NCBI GenBank assembly: GCA_016292015.1
Contig: JAEEZY010000031.1
Coordinates: 1 to 64,000 of the forward strand
Source: Bacteroidales bacterium
Lineage (GTDB): Bacteria > Bacteroidota > Bacteroidia > Bacteroidales > P3
Length of the DNA stretch: 64,000 nucleotides
Reading direction: 5' to 3'
The position numbers and the translations under genes are program-made. The first letter of the stretch is position 1, and the number at the start of each line of letters is the position of its first letter. Positions 17,120-24,779 of the stretch are shown here, one piece after another. The notes under the pieces are model-generated. The model was not told where the DNA came from. It saw only the letters and a list, made by a program, of their open reading frames with translations, and made no database searches.

Positions 17120-18289
17120 TTACTGCAGTTTGAAGACCACGGGTAGGTTGAAGCGCGTGCGGACGGCTTCGCCGTTCTGCTTGCCGGGCGTCCAGTTGGG
17201 CATCGCGTTGACCACCCTGAGCGCCTCCTCGTCGCAGCCGCCGCCGATGCCACGCAGCACCTCGGCATCAGTGATGCTCCCGTCTTTCTCAACCACGAAG
17301 CCGACCATCACGCGGCCTTCCACGCCGTCTGCCTTGGCCTGCTCGGGATACTGGATGTTCTCGGCGAGATACTGAGACATCGCCTCCATGCCGCCGGCGA
17401 ACTCGGGACTCACCTCCACCTCGTCAAAGACCTCGTCGGTGGTTTCAGGTTCAGCAACGGCAGCCTTTTCGGCAGCGGGTTTGCAGCCGAACATCAGCAT
17501 CAACGCCGCCACTGGCAGCACCGCCACAAGTTTCCATGCGCCGAAGCGCGTTTTCTGTCTGTTCATCATAACAATACGGTTTTTAAGGTTAATACTGTTG
17601 AATTTATTTGTGATATGGCCATATCCTGTTCCGACGGCCTGCCTGTAGAGCAGGCTCAGATAGTCTTTGCCGTTGCCGAGCACGACGGCGGCGTCGGCTT
17701 GGTATTCATGTACGGCACAGAGCTCTCGCAGCATAAGCCACGCAAAGGGGTTGAACCACGCCACACAGCACATCAGACGCATCGTCACCACGTCAATCGT
17801 ATGCCGCCGCCTCACATGCTCCTCCTCGTGGGCGAGCACCATCCGCAGCTCTTCGTCTGTCATCCCTCGCGTGCCTATGGTTATATGCCCAAAGAACGAG
17901 AATGGCGCCGTACTGTCGTCGAGCAGCGTCACCCGCTCTCGATGCAAACACCTGATTGCTGTCAGCATCTGCACGGCCAACATCGCCAGCGTCGCCGCCA
18001 CGCCGCCAATATAGAGTGCCCACGGCAGCCAGGAGAGGTTCATCGACGGAGCCGCCGATACACTTTGCACCTGTGCGCCGCCCACCACCACCTCGGGCAA
18101 GGTTGACACCACCGTCGGCGCAGCCACCGCCTGCGGAAGCCTCACCAGCGGGTACGCCAAGCTGAATGCCAGCGCCGCCAGCAGATACCAACGCCGCAAC
18201 TGCAGCTGCCTGTCGTTGCGAAAAACCAGCAAGTAGGCGCCGTAGAAGACACCCGTCGCCAAAGTCGAAAATAATGCCCAGTGTATCAT
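17120..18289 (-). CDS. M56-family membrane metallopeptidase fused to TonB C-terminal domain
   Basis: 389 residues. The N-terminal half is a BlaR1/MecR1-type integral membrane zinc peptidase: membrane helices at about 4-22, 35-52 and 88-110, zinc motif HEEEH (about 153) and the downstream glutamate region HEYQADAAVV. The sensor part of BlaR1 (penicillin-binding domain) is absent. Instead there is a fourth helix (about 255-272) and a periplasmic TonB-type domain (QYPEQAKADGVEGRVMVGFVVEKDG ... FNLPVVFKL). Fusions of this kind recur in Bacteroidota next to blaI-like genes. The start ATG overlaps the blaI stop (ATGA), implying translational coupling. Confidence 0.9.
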   Translation of the reverse strand: MIHWALFSTLATGVFYGAYLLVFRNDRQLQLRRWYLLAALAFSLAYPLVRLPQAVAAPTVVSTLPEVVVGGAQVQSVSAAPSMNLSWLPWALYIGGVAATLAMLAVQMLTAIRCLHRERVTLLDDSTAPFSFFGHITIGTRGMTDEELRMVLAHEEEHVRRRHTIDVVTMRLMCCVAWFNPFAWLMLRELCAVHEYQADAAVVLGNGKDYLSLLYRQAVGTGYGHITNKFNSINLKNRIVMMNRQKTRFGAWKLVAVLPVAALMLMFGCKPAAEKAAVAEPETTDEVFDEVEVSPEFAGGMEAMSQYLAENIQYPEQAKADGVEGRVMVGFVVEKDGSITDAEVLRGIGGGCDEEALRVVNAMPNWTPGKQNGEAVRTRFNLPVVFKLQ

Positions 18290-18648
18290 GATTCAAGTTC
18301 TTTAGTTATTGCTTCCAAATCTTCGAGGCTCACCGCCTTGCGGTCAACCAGAAACGACACCAGCGCCCTCGCCGAGCCGAACCAGTTGTGCGCCATGCGT
18401 CCCACCACCTGCTGCATGTATTCCTCGCGGCTCACAAGCGGGTAGTAGCGGTTCGAGCGGTTGAAAGTCTCGTGCCCCACAAAACCCTTCTGTTCCAGTA
18501 TGCGCACCACGGTGAGCACCGTGTTGTATGCCACCTCGCTGTCCACTGCCGCCACAATCTCGTTGGCAAACCCTCTCTCAATTTTCCAGATGGCCTGCAT
18601 CACCTGCTCCTCGGCTTTCGTCAGTTCTTTTCGATTAACAATATCCAT
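18286..18648 (-). CDS. BlaI/MecI-family repressor
   Basis: 120 residues. Winged-helix repressor of the BlaI/MecI/CopY family: LTKAEEQVMQAIWKIERG, VAYNTVLTVVRILEQKGFVGHE (recognition helix and wing) and YYPLVSREEYM. In known systems an M56 peptidase triggers cleavage of the repressor; here the M56 gene follows with a 4-nt overlap. No beta-lactamase or penicillin-binding gene is nearby, so the regulon is unknown and likely includes the operon itself. Confidence 0.92.
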   Translation of the reverse strand: MDIVNRKELTKAEEQVMQAIWKIERGFANEIVAAVDSEVAYNTVLTVVRILEQKGFVGHETFNRSNRYYPLVSREEYMQQVVGRMAHNWFGSARALVSFLVDRKAVSLEDLEAITKELES

Positions 18649-18740
18649 AGTTTTGTAATTAATTTCTTAGTTATAAAACGAGCAATTAAGTTTATTATTG
18701 TACGCCGACAATTTTTTTTTTCACTCTAATAAAACAAATG

Positions 18741-18766
18741 ACCGATTGGAGTTTACCCCAATCGGT
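18741..18766 (-). terminator. Hairpin, possible terminator for the upstream minus-strand lipoprotein gene
   Basis: Perfect 9-bp stem ACCGATTGG / CCAATCGGT with an 8-nt loop, then a T-rich stretch on the minus strand. It is 170 nt past the lipoprotein stop and 93 nt before blaI. Confidence 0.5.
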
Positions 18767-18900
18767 TATTAGGATTTATGTAAGATTGGTATTTGTTTCG
18801 AGCAGCGAAGCAAGCCGTAGGTATCTGGCCCTATTCTGCAGCCACATTTAATCCCCCAACAATGACAGCAAAAACGTTATCTATTGCAGGCTTTTTTACA

Positions 18901-18934
18901 AGTGCCTGAGGTGCTGGCGGCAGGGTGATGCACG
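18901..18934. repeat. 33-34-nt direct repeat, copy 1 (touches the gene's 3' end)
   Basis: AGTGCCTGAGGTGCTGGCGG... to ...GATGCACG. The same element recurs at 19491-19523 in the same orientation, so the two copies bracket one lipoprotein gene. Each copy can fold with GTGC/GCAC and CCTG/CAGG pairs. Confidence 0.85.
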
Positions 18935-18935
18935 A

Positions 18936-19421
18936 TTACTGTATTTTATGCAAATAAAAATCATCGACACACCATTGACAAGGTTCGTCCGGTTGTACCC
19001 CTCCATACCTCATAGCTATACTGTCCTGTGAAATCCTGTCTATAATATAGATTTCATTACCACCTACGTCTGTTAAGACTCCTATGCTATCCATTTTCAA
19101 AACTATTGATATCACATCATTTTGACCGTCATACCATTCGTATTTGTAGTCACAATTGTCCGAAAAAAAGAACATGTAGTCCGATTCGTTGTGTACATCG
19201 CAATGCACCCAGTTGCTGTCCAACATCGTGAATCTTATTGAATAGTCTGGTACGGATGTCGCCCATACCGTCCGGCCTGATGGTACAACTGTGGCAGAAT
19301 CCGTTGTGGTTGTAGTCGTGGTTGTGGTAAGGTTCTCATCCTCGCACGATACAAACAACAATCCTGCAAACGCCATTACCATACCGATAACAGCATGAAA
19401 TGTCAAGTGTTTTCTTTTCAT
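18936..19421 (-). CDS. Unknown lipoprotein with poly-Thr linker
   Basis: 161 residues. Signal peptide with lipobox (FAGLLFVSC, Cys26), then EDEN and a run of nine threonines as a flexible linker. The Thr codons are mixed (ACC, ACA, ACG, ACT), so the run is selected at the protein level and is not a slippage tract. The globular part (about 45-161) has many Trp, Tyr and Asp residues and no family I recognise. The gene is framed by two copies of a 33-nt direct repeat, as if it could move as a cassette. Confidence 0.75.
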   Translation of the reverse strand: MKRKHLTFHAVIGMVMAFAGLLFVSCEDENLTTTTTTTTTDSATVVPSGRTVWATSVPDYSIRFTMLDSNWVHCDVHNESDYMFFFSDNCDYKYEWYDGQNDVISIVLKMDSIGVLTDVGGNEIYIIDRISQDSIAMRYGGVQPDEPCQWCVDDFYLHKIQ

Positions 19422-19490
19422 AGTTTTTTGCTTTTTAATGCATATTCATCTTCATTATAAACAACGTATTGACTAGCTGTTTATTTATTC

Positions 19491-19523
19491 AGTGCCTGGG
19501 TGTTGGCGGCAGGGTGATGCACG
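19491..19523. repeat. 33-nt direct repeat, copy 2 (upstream of the gene)
   Basis: Second copy of the element at 18901-18934; it differs by one deletion and a few substitutions. It lies 70 nt upstream of the lipoprotein start on the minus strand. Confidence 0.85.
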
Positions 19524-19627
19524 TTTTTGAGCTTTGAATTCTTGTTCGCGCATCCCCTGCGACGCACCTTTCATTATTTATTCACTTTCTCTGTTCTATT
19601 CTTTTCATAAAGACTCGTGGTTAGCGG

Positions 19628-20782
19628 CTATTCCACCACCAGCTTCTTGGTGATGGTTCCTCTTGCGGTTGTCACTTTCACCAGATAGACTCCTTTGCGG
19701 AGGGTCGAGGTGTCGAAGGTGGCTGTGGTGCCGCAGGCGGATTTGTGCAGAACCACGCGCCCCGCCATGTCGCGCACCGTCAGCTCGCTGATAGCCTCCG
19801 CACATGAAACGGTAGTCACACCGCTGGTCGGGTTGGGCCGCAAGCTGACCTCCGACTGCAAGCCGCCATCCACATCCCCAATGCCCTCGTCACCGCCAGG
19901 ATTGTCGGGATCGTCTGGGTCGTAAATCACATCCGTTATCAACACCTCCAAGCTGTCCTGCTCCCATTGCGGCAGCGGCTCGGTGATGGCCATAACATGA
20001 TCCCACGAATCGCCCCACAGATTAGGTGTACAATCAGCATTAAAAACCCTTACATATGAAGCTTCGTAAAGCTGTCCTCTAAATGAAAAAAAGTATTGAG
20101 ACATACACGGCAACCGGACTTTCCAGTAAAGATTGGAATCCGTTATATGAATCGGCTGGTTGAAATAGACCTCCAAGACTTGCACCAGTGTGTCAAATTG
20201 TGAGCAGTCCTCATGCGGTATTGGATAATACGTATTATTGATAGAATCATATTCGTATTCAGGATCAAAATTCATTGCCGAAATAGGATGTATCATATAC
20301 CGACGCATGCCTATTGTATTCTCGTCCAACACAATACTGTCGAGCGTTTCAAAATGGGTGCCGTCTTCTGATTTTTCACAGATATATATTTTCAGATAAT
20401 CTCCTATATGACATTCTTTAATGCTGTCGAGGAATATGGCAACGCCATAAATGTCCATATTGCTGTACGGCAAGGGATTTTGCCAATATGATCCAAAATA
20501 GCCATTTGCACCAGGCATAACAGCCCATACTGATGTGTCGCAGTATGTGACAGGATTACTCCTGAGAGCAACAAATCCTAATTTACCCTTCGTACACATT
20601 GAAACGGAATCCACAACATGGCCAACACCGTTCTCATCGTATTGCCATGCATATTCCCAAAAATCGTGTATGAGTGGTGTACTCGCATATCTGTAATAAT
20701 TTGTGTCGATGGTGTCCTGCGCATACAGCCCTGACATTGCGGACATAATCATTAACAGTCCGATTATTACTTGTTTTTTCAT
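19628..20782 (-). CDS. Secreted protein with type IX secretion sorting domain
   Basis: 384 residues. Signal peptide 1-21 (ends GLYAQ). The body (about 22-290) is Tyr/Asp-rich and not recognised. An Asp/Pro/Gly linker (DPDDPDNPGGDEG) leads to a C-terminal T9SS type A sorting domain: SLRPNPTSGVTTVSC, LTVRDMAGRVV, LRKGVYLVKVTTARGTITKKLVV. Such proteins cross the outer membrane through the PorU/PorV type IX system, which removes the domain and anchors or releases the cargo. The sorting-domain DNA is nearly identical to the detached copy at 20915. Confidence 0.88.
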   Translation of the reverse strand: MKKQVIIGLLMIMSAMSGLYAQDTIDTNYYRYASTPLIHDFWEYAWQYDENGVGHVVDSVSMCTKGKLGFVALRSNPVTYCDTSVWAVMPGANGYFGSYWQNPLPYSNMDIYGVAIFLDSIKECHIGDYLKIYICEKSEDGTHFETLDSIVLDENTIGMRRYMIHPISAMNFDPEYEYDSINNTYYPIPHEDCSQFDTLVQVLEVYFNQPIHITDSNLYWKVRLPCMSQYFFSFRGQLYEASYVRVFNADCTPNLWGDSWDHVMAITEPLPQWEQDSLEVLITDVIYDPDDPDNPGGDEGIGDVDGGLQSEVSLRPNPTSGVTTVSCAEAISELTVRDMAGRVVLHKSACGTTATFDTSTLRKGVYLVKVTTARGTITKKLVVE

Positions 20783-20914
20783 ATTTGGTAAAGTATTAAG
20801 GTTTGTCTTCCATTATAATTAGTTGCACAAAATCCCGAAAACCGTTTCCATTCTTCATTTTTTTTATCCATTCCCCTCGCCTCGCGGCGAGGGGAACAGA
20901 GGATGAGGTATCTG

Positions 20915-21335
20915 CTATTCCACCACCAGCTTCTTGGTCACAGTGCCTCTCGCGGTTGTCACTTTCACCAGATAGACTCCTTTGCGGAGGGTCGAGGTGT
21001 CGAAGGTTGTCGAGCTGCCGCAGGCGGCTTTGCGCAGAACCACGCGCCCCGCCATATCGCGAACCGTCAGCTCGGTGATAGCCTCCGCACAAGAAACGGT
21101 AGTCACCCCGCTGGAGGGGTTGGGCCGCAAGCTGACCGCCGACTGCAAGCCGCCATCCACCTCGCCAATGCCCTCGTCACCACCAGGATTATCGGGATTA
21201 TCGGGATCGTCAGGATCATCGGGATCTTCGGGGTCACGTGGGTCTGGCGTGTTCGGCTTTTGCGCATCGGGCACAATCTGGCAGACGCTTGGCTCCTCCC
21301 ACTCGGGCAACGGCTCTATGATGGGGGGGGGGCAT
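20915..21335 (-). pseudogene. Detached T9SS sorting domain (5'-less gene fragment)
   Basis: An open frame with no credible start encodes IIEPLPEWEE, a long DPDDPDDPDNPDNPGG linker and a complete sorting domain ending TVTKKLVVE. It aligns with the last ~130 residues of the neighbouring cargo protein at about 90% nucleotide identity by eye. Homology extends to GTTTTATG, just past a G10 tract (21323-21332), and then stops; the frame meets TGA directly upstream. So the cargo's 5' part is missing and the stop of the chagasin-like gene lies where it should be. A TTG at 21310 is the only start-like codon and gives no signal peptide. Confidence 0.8.
21323..21332. repeat. Homopolymer tract G10 (C10 on the coding strand)
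   Basis: Ten consecutive G at the junction between the chagasin-like gene and the detached sorting domain. Tracts of this length slip readily. At ten bases the sorting-domain frame is open through the tract (LCPPPIIEP) but reaches TGA a few codons upstream. Confidence 0.9.
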
Positions 21336-21341
21336 AAAACA

Positions 21342-21689
21342 TTACTTCACACTCACCGTGTATTCCCTAGCATCCTTAACGGTATCGTTCCACGGCTTCC
21401 TGTACTCCAGCCGAATGGTTGTGGACCCCTTTTCTGCCCCAGCAAAAATCCAATGCTCAGTTCCTGCGGAACCGTTCACATCCTCATTAAATGGGGTGAA
21501 CTCATGACTCACGCTATCCAACACGTGGTCCTGCCTAACCCAGCACCATGAATAACCACCATCGTGGCCTGACGACTCCAAGCCGATTGTTATCTGCTCG
21601 TCCACATTGATTTCATAGTCGTAATCAGCCTTACAGGAGACAAGCAAAAAGAACAAAGGCAGAAATGACATAATTGAGTTTTTTTTCAT
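21342..21689 (-). CDS. Chagasin-like cysteine protease inhibitor lipoprotein (I42)
   Basis: 115 residues. Lipobox at Cys19 (FFLLVSC). The mature part has the three loops of the chagasin/I42 inhibitor fold in order: SGHDGGYSWCW (the NPTTGY-W loop position), GSAGTEHWIFAGAEKG (the GXGG loop position) and YRKPW (the RPW/F loop). Such inhibitors block papain-type cysteine proteases. The loops deviate from consensus, so inhibition is inferred. It precedes a T9SS fragment, and T9SS organisms often secrete cysteine proteases, so a self-protection role is plausible. Confidence 0.72.
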   Translation of the reverse strand: MKKNSIMSFLPLFFLLVSCKADYDYEINVDEQITIGLESSGHDGGYSWCWVRQDHVLDSVSHEFTPFNEDVNGSAGTEHWIFAGAEKGSTTIRLEYRKPWNDTVKDAREYTVSVK

Positions 21690-21755
21690 AACATAATATA
21701 TTGTATAACAGAATATTTATCCCAACAACACTCCTCGCAATAATTGTATGGTAGA

Positions 21756-22196
21756 TTATTCTTCTCTTTGGAATGTCATTATCACCCGATTGGATTGAAG
21801 GGTGAGCTTCTTGCCACACAAAGAGTATCTAAAAGTGTCCGATCCATAAGCGTTCAATGTGTCCTCAACCCATATTTCCATCCCATTGTATCCTATTTCC
21901 GTAACGGTGTTTCCTGTCAAAACAATCGATTCGCTTTCTATGATTTCATAGTGTGCAACCCATCTATTGACAACAAGAAACATGTTAACGGAGGATGACT
22001 CTTTATCAAATCGAAGCAAATATCGATTCTCCGCGACAGGATTTTCAACATGAGGCAACGTAGAGGAAAATCCGTTCATTGTTTCTATCCTGTCCAGTTT
22101 CCATACATGATTCTCTATTTCGTCATAATTCTTTTTACAACCGCCAAAAATCATGAAAATGGTTATCATAAAAGCAAGAATAACAATACGTTTCAT
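21756..22196 (-). CDS. Unknown lipoprotein (lipocalin-like or META-like size)
   Basis: 146 residues from the ATG at 22196, preferred over 22220 because it begins the signal peptide directly (MKRIVILAFMITIFMIFGGC). After the lipobox Cys comes NYDEIENHVWKLDRIETMNG and a C-terminus ending LCGKKLTLQSNRVIMTFQREE, a layout seen in small beta-barrel lipoproteins of the META/lipocalin-like kind. I cannot assign a family. The ATG overlaps the stop of a short frame upstream (ATGA). Confidence 0.65.
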   Translation of the reverse strand: MKRIVILAFMITIFMIFGGCKKNYDEIENHVWKLDRIETMNGFSSTLPHVENPVAENRYLLRFDKESSSVNMFLVVNRWVAHYEIIESESIVLTGNTVTEIGYNGMEIWVEDTLNAYGSDTFRYSLCGKKLTLQSNRVIMTFQREE

Positions 22197-22269
22197 TGTT
22201 TTAATATTTTCTTTATACATGAATTCAAACCAGCTTGAATGTAAATATAATAAATTCCCTTCTGGAGTT

Positions 22270-22404
22270 TCACACCCTGTACAGGGTGTTCATTTCCGAA
22301 CCAGTGTTCGTTGATTCAATAGGTTCAATGCTTTCTTTCTGACAGCCTAGAGCCATCGCACTCAGCACCATGAAAAGTGCAACTGTTTTAATTGTTCTGT
22401 TCAT
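22270..22404 (-). CDS. Very short lipoprotein, probably truncated
   Basis: 44 residues from the ATG at 22404: signal peptide and lipobox (LFMVLSAMALGC), then KESIEPIESTNTGSEMNTLYRV and a TGA. It overlaps the end of the next upstream gene by 17 nt, suggesting operon membership. A different frame directly after it reads GVKLQKGIYYIYIQAGL and ends KKILKQ, which resembles the last strand of a T9SS sorting domain, so the gene may be the frameshifted remnant of something longer. Confidence 0.45.
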   Translation of the reverse strand: MNRTIKTVALFMVLSAMALGCQKESIEPIESTNTGSEMNTLYRV

Positions 22405-22918
22405 TTTTCTTGTTTTTTGAGTTAAACATATTTTTATTAACACTTTCATCATATTTCTTAAAACTTACGGCTTTCATTTGATCTTCTGTCTCTATACTAA
22501 ATACACATATTTCTTTTTTCGATATACTAATAGACAAGACATCATTATTAATCATTACAGAATCAATCAGCATGGTGTAATCTTTTCGTGGCGCAAGCCA
22601 CACAAATACATCGTTTTTTATGTCATATCTTATTACCTGCTCCACAAATTGATCCATATTAAAATCTTTCAATAACACTGCCCATGCAGTATCATCCATA
22701 GCCTCCAGCACCGTCACATCCACAAAAATACTGTCGTTGACGCGGTAGTCCTTTATGAACGAGGCCTCTATTCCTTCTTTGTCTGCATAACGATTATATA
22801 GTTCGCTTGTCTCCACCTTCGTTCCCCTCCAAGGCTTGTGCACCACCAGCAGCGGCACCGCCACCGAAAGCGCCGCCACCACCGCGAATACAGTAAAATA
22901 TGTCTTCTTTGTGCTCAT
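22388..22918 (-). CDS. Membrane-anchored unknown protein in the sigma-factor operon
   Basis: 176 residues with one N-terminal membrane helix (about 8-26) and a long extracytoplasmic part ending in an Asn/Lys-rich tail (NSKNKKNEQNN). No family recognised. Its start overlaps the stop of the preceding 102-aa gene by 4 nt (ATGA), so it is translated in concert with it. It is the third gene of a sigma factor-small membrane protein-membrane protein operon, a layout that suggests a signal receptor or anti-sigma function without proving it. Confidence 0.65.
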   Translation of the reverse strand: MSTKKTYFTVFAVVAALSVAVPLLVVHKPWRGTKVETSELYNRYADKEGIEASFIKDYRVNDSIFVDVTVLEAMDDTAWAVLLKDFNMDQFVEQVIRYDIKNDVFVWLAPRKDYTMLIDSVMINNDVLSISISKKEICVFSIETEDQMKAVSFKKYDESVNKNMFNSKNKKNEQNN

Positions 22919-23223
22919 CCTTCCAGGGTATTGTTTAAGACCTCCGCAACCATCGCACTTACCTGGGCTTCACATCCCTTAGTCACCATCGCTCCGTAGG
23001 CCTTGTCTTCTCGGGGCGCGCATGCCATCGTGACCGTGCTTATCGCCGCGCTCATGGGTATCAGCAGTATATAGGCTGCCACCACCACCCTCCGACGCCA
23101 GCGCCGGCAGCGGCTGACCGCTCCGGCACAGCTCTTCGCCGTCTCCGAAAGCACATACCGGTACTCGTCGGAGCGTCGCAACGCCTCGCTCGCCATAAGA
23201 AACTCGATGTCTTTGTCTTTCAT
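22915..23223 (-). CDS. Small single-span membrane protein, candidate anti-sigma factor
   Basis: 102 residues: a charged N-terminal cytoplasmic part (about 1-43, including EALRRSDEYRYVL), one membrane helix (about 46-68), and a short outer part. No zinc-binding HxxxCxxC motif is visible, so it is not a ZAS-type anti-sigma factor. The inference rests on position between a sigma factor gene (44 nt upstream) and a membrane-anchored protein (overlapping), plus the orientation: basic domain inside, short domain outside. Confidence 0.55.
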   Translation of the reverse strand: MKDKDIEFLMASEALRRSDEYRYVLSETAKSCAGAVSRCRRWRRRVVVAAYILLIPMSAAISTVTMACAPREDKAYGAMVTKGCEAQVSAMVAEVLNNTLEG

Positions 23224-23267
23224 ATTGTTTACGGTTTACTGTTTAGGGATCTTGTTATTTCTCTCTT

Positions 23268-23780
23268 TCACTCTATATGACCATTCCACTTCTCTGCCCG
23301 TTGGCGCATCTTGCCTATGATTCGGCTGCGCTCCACATCTACGCTCGCCGGCTTTATGCCCAGGAGGTTGGCTATCTCCTTGCTGCTGTACCCTCCTCTC
23401 ACCAACTCTACGATTTGTCTCTCATGTGATGTCAACCCTTCGGAAAGGATGTCGATAAGCGCGTTCCTCTCGTCGCCATCCACGACACAGAGGTCGTCGT
23501 CGCCCACCACCTCTATCGGCAGGGTGGACACCTTGTTCTGTCGCCGGTATCTCCTTACAGCATTTCGACAGCGCAGGACCACCCATGCGGCTTGCTCCGC
23601 CTTCGTCGCACCCTTCCGGATTTTCTCTATATGCGTCCACAGCTCGATGTTGCACTCGTGCACAAGACGGCTCATCTCCACAGCGTCAAACCGCGCCTTC
23701 ACCATACAGAAATCGACCATGAGCCTGCGGTGCTCATTGATCAGTTCGCTGTAGCGTGTATGTCTTTCTTCCTGTGTCAT
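23268..23780 (-). CDS. Sigma-70 family (ECF-like) RNA polymerase sigma factor
   Basis: 170 residues from the ATG at 23780. An upstream in-frame ATG at 23846 lies before the promoter and is rejected. Region 2-like helices (about 10-75) and a clear region 4 helix-turn-helix are seen: LTSHERQIVELVRGGYSSKEIANLLGIKPASVDVERSRIIGKMRQ. Region 2 is diverged. It likely drives surface-related genes together with the two membrane proteins encoded downstream. Confidence 0.85.
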   Translation of the reverse strand: MTQEERHTRYSELINEHRRLMVDFCMVKARFDAVEMSRLVHECNIELWTHIEKIRKGATKAEQAAWVVLRCRNAVRRYRRQNKVSTLPIEVVGDDDLCVVDGDERNALIDILSEGLTSHERQIVELVRGGYSSKEIANLLGIKPASVDVERSRIIGKMRQRAEKWNGHIE

Positions 23781-23802
23781 CGAGAGGTGTTGGTGCGTGC
23801 AG

Positions 23803-23810
23803 CAAAAGTA
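23803..23810 (-). promoter_or_regulatory. -7 element for the sigma-factor operon
   Basis: TACTTTTG on the minus strand, 22 nt before the ATG at 23780. No convincing -33 element is seen at 19-21 nt. Confidence 0.55.
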
Positions 23811-23940
23811 GTCCTTTGTTATATATAATAGACTTTGAATAGCCAAAATCTTTACATCACCCCTGTCCTTTTAACATACCTTAACAATTTTTAACAGTCA
23901 AGCAGGCAACTGACAAAAAAAATATCAGTCGATAACATAG

Positions 23941-24020
23941 TGATTGGTGATTAGTGAATTATTCGCTTGATTTAATTCGATTCAGAGGTGCTCATGAATG
24001 CTAAAGCATTTGACAAATGT
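23941..24020. repeat. Dispersed intergenic repeat, copy 1 (65-nt core 23956-24020)
   Basis: Core begins GAATTATTCGCTTGATTTAA and ends GCATTTGACAAATGT, with heptameric GATTGGT/GATTAGT units on its left. It lies between the lspA stop and the sigma-factor gene. The rest of 23847-24110 holds nothing recognisable beyond more heptamer-like sequence. Confidence 0.9.
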
Positions 24021-24110
24021 GATTTGTGATGGTTTATTTGCGAATAATGAACCGGTCAACTTTAACCCATGTGAAGTTGTGAAGTTGTGAATAGTGAATT
24101 GTGAAGCTGC

Positions 24111-24773
24111 TCAGGACTCCTTCTCTTGTGGTGCTTCTTCTGTCGGGTGCGCTTTTTTCTTTTTGCGTTCCTGTACCAGATAATAGACTATCAGGATGGC
24201 GACTCCCACGGTGATGGCGGAGTCGGCGATATTGAATATGGCGTTGAAGAAAAGGAATTCTCTCCCGCCACAGATCGGAATCCACTCTGGCCACGTGAAA
24301 CTGAACAGGGGGAAATAAAACATATCGACGACCCGTCCGAAGAAAAACGGCGCATAACCTCCCTCGGGAGGGAAAAGCTGCGCCACCTCATAGTAGCTCT
24401 CGTTGAATATCAGGCCATAGAAGCAGCTGTCAACCAGATTGCCGATGGCACCGACAAAGATAAGTGCGAGCGAGACGACGAAAAGCATAGTCGTCCCTTT
24501 GCGGATATAGTGCACTATGGCCCACATTATAGCGGCTGCCGCGACTATCCGGAACGACGAGAGCAGGAGCTTGCCGACACTTCCTCCAAAGGACATGCCG
24601 AAAGCCATGCCAATATTTTCTGTAAAATGCAGCAGACACCAGTTGCCTATGAGCGGAATCTCCTCGCCTAACTGCATGTGGGTCTTGACCCAAATCTTGA
24701 GCGCCTGGTCGGCGATGAGTATTATGGATATGATAAGGATGACGACAAGGGTCTGTTTGCGTGGTTTAGTCAT
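24111..24773 (-). CDS. lspA: LspA, lipoprotein signal peptidase (SPII)
   Basis: 220 residues, somewhat long because of a Lys-rich C-terminal tail. Inner-membrane aspartyl protease that cleaves prolipoprotein signal peptides at the lipidated cysteine; its many substrates are visible across this window. Conserved blocks: DQALKIWVK (helix 1), NIGMAFG, GAIGNLVDS with the first catalytic Asp, and FNIADSAITVG with the second. Four membrane segments fit the fold. Confidence 0.95.
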   Translation of the reverse strand: MTKPRKQTLVVILIISIILIADQALKIWVKTHMQLGEEIPLIGNWCLLHFTENIGMAFGMSFGGSVGKLLLSSFRIVAAAAIMWAIVHYIRKGTTMLFVVSLALIFVGAIGNLVDSCFYGLIFNESYYEVAQLFPPEGGYAPFFFGRVVDMFYFPLFSFTWPEWIPICGGREFLFFNAIFNIADSAITVGVAILIVYYLVQERKKKKAHPTEEAPQEKES

Positions 24774-24779
24774 TTGATT

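Noticed and set aside
17120..18648. Beta-lactam resistance operon
   Set aside because: The sensor domain of BlaR1 is absent and there is no beta-lactamase or PBP gene nearby.
18901..19523. Integron cassette with attC sites
   Set aside because: No integrase, only two copies, and the fold lacks the paired core sites of attC.
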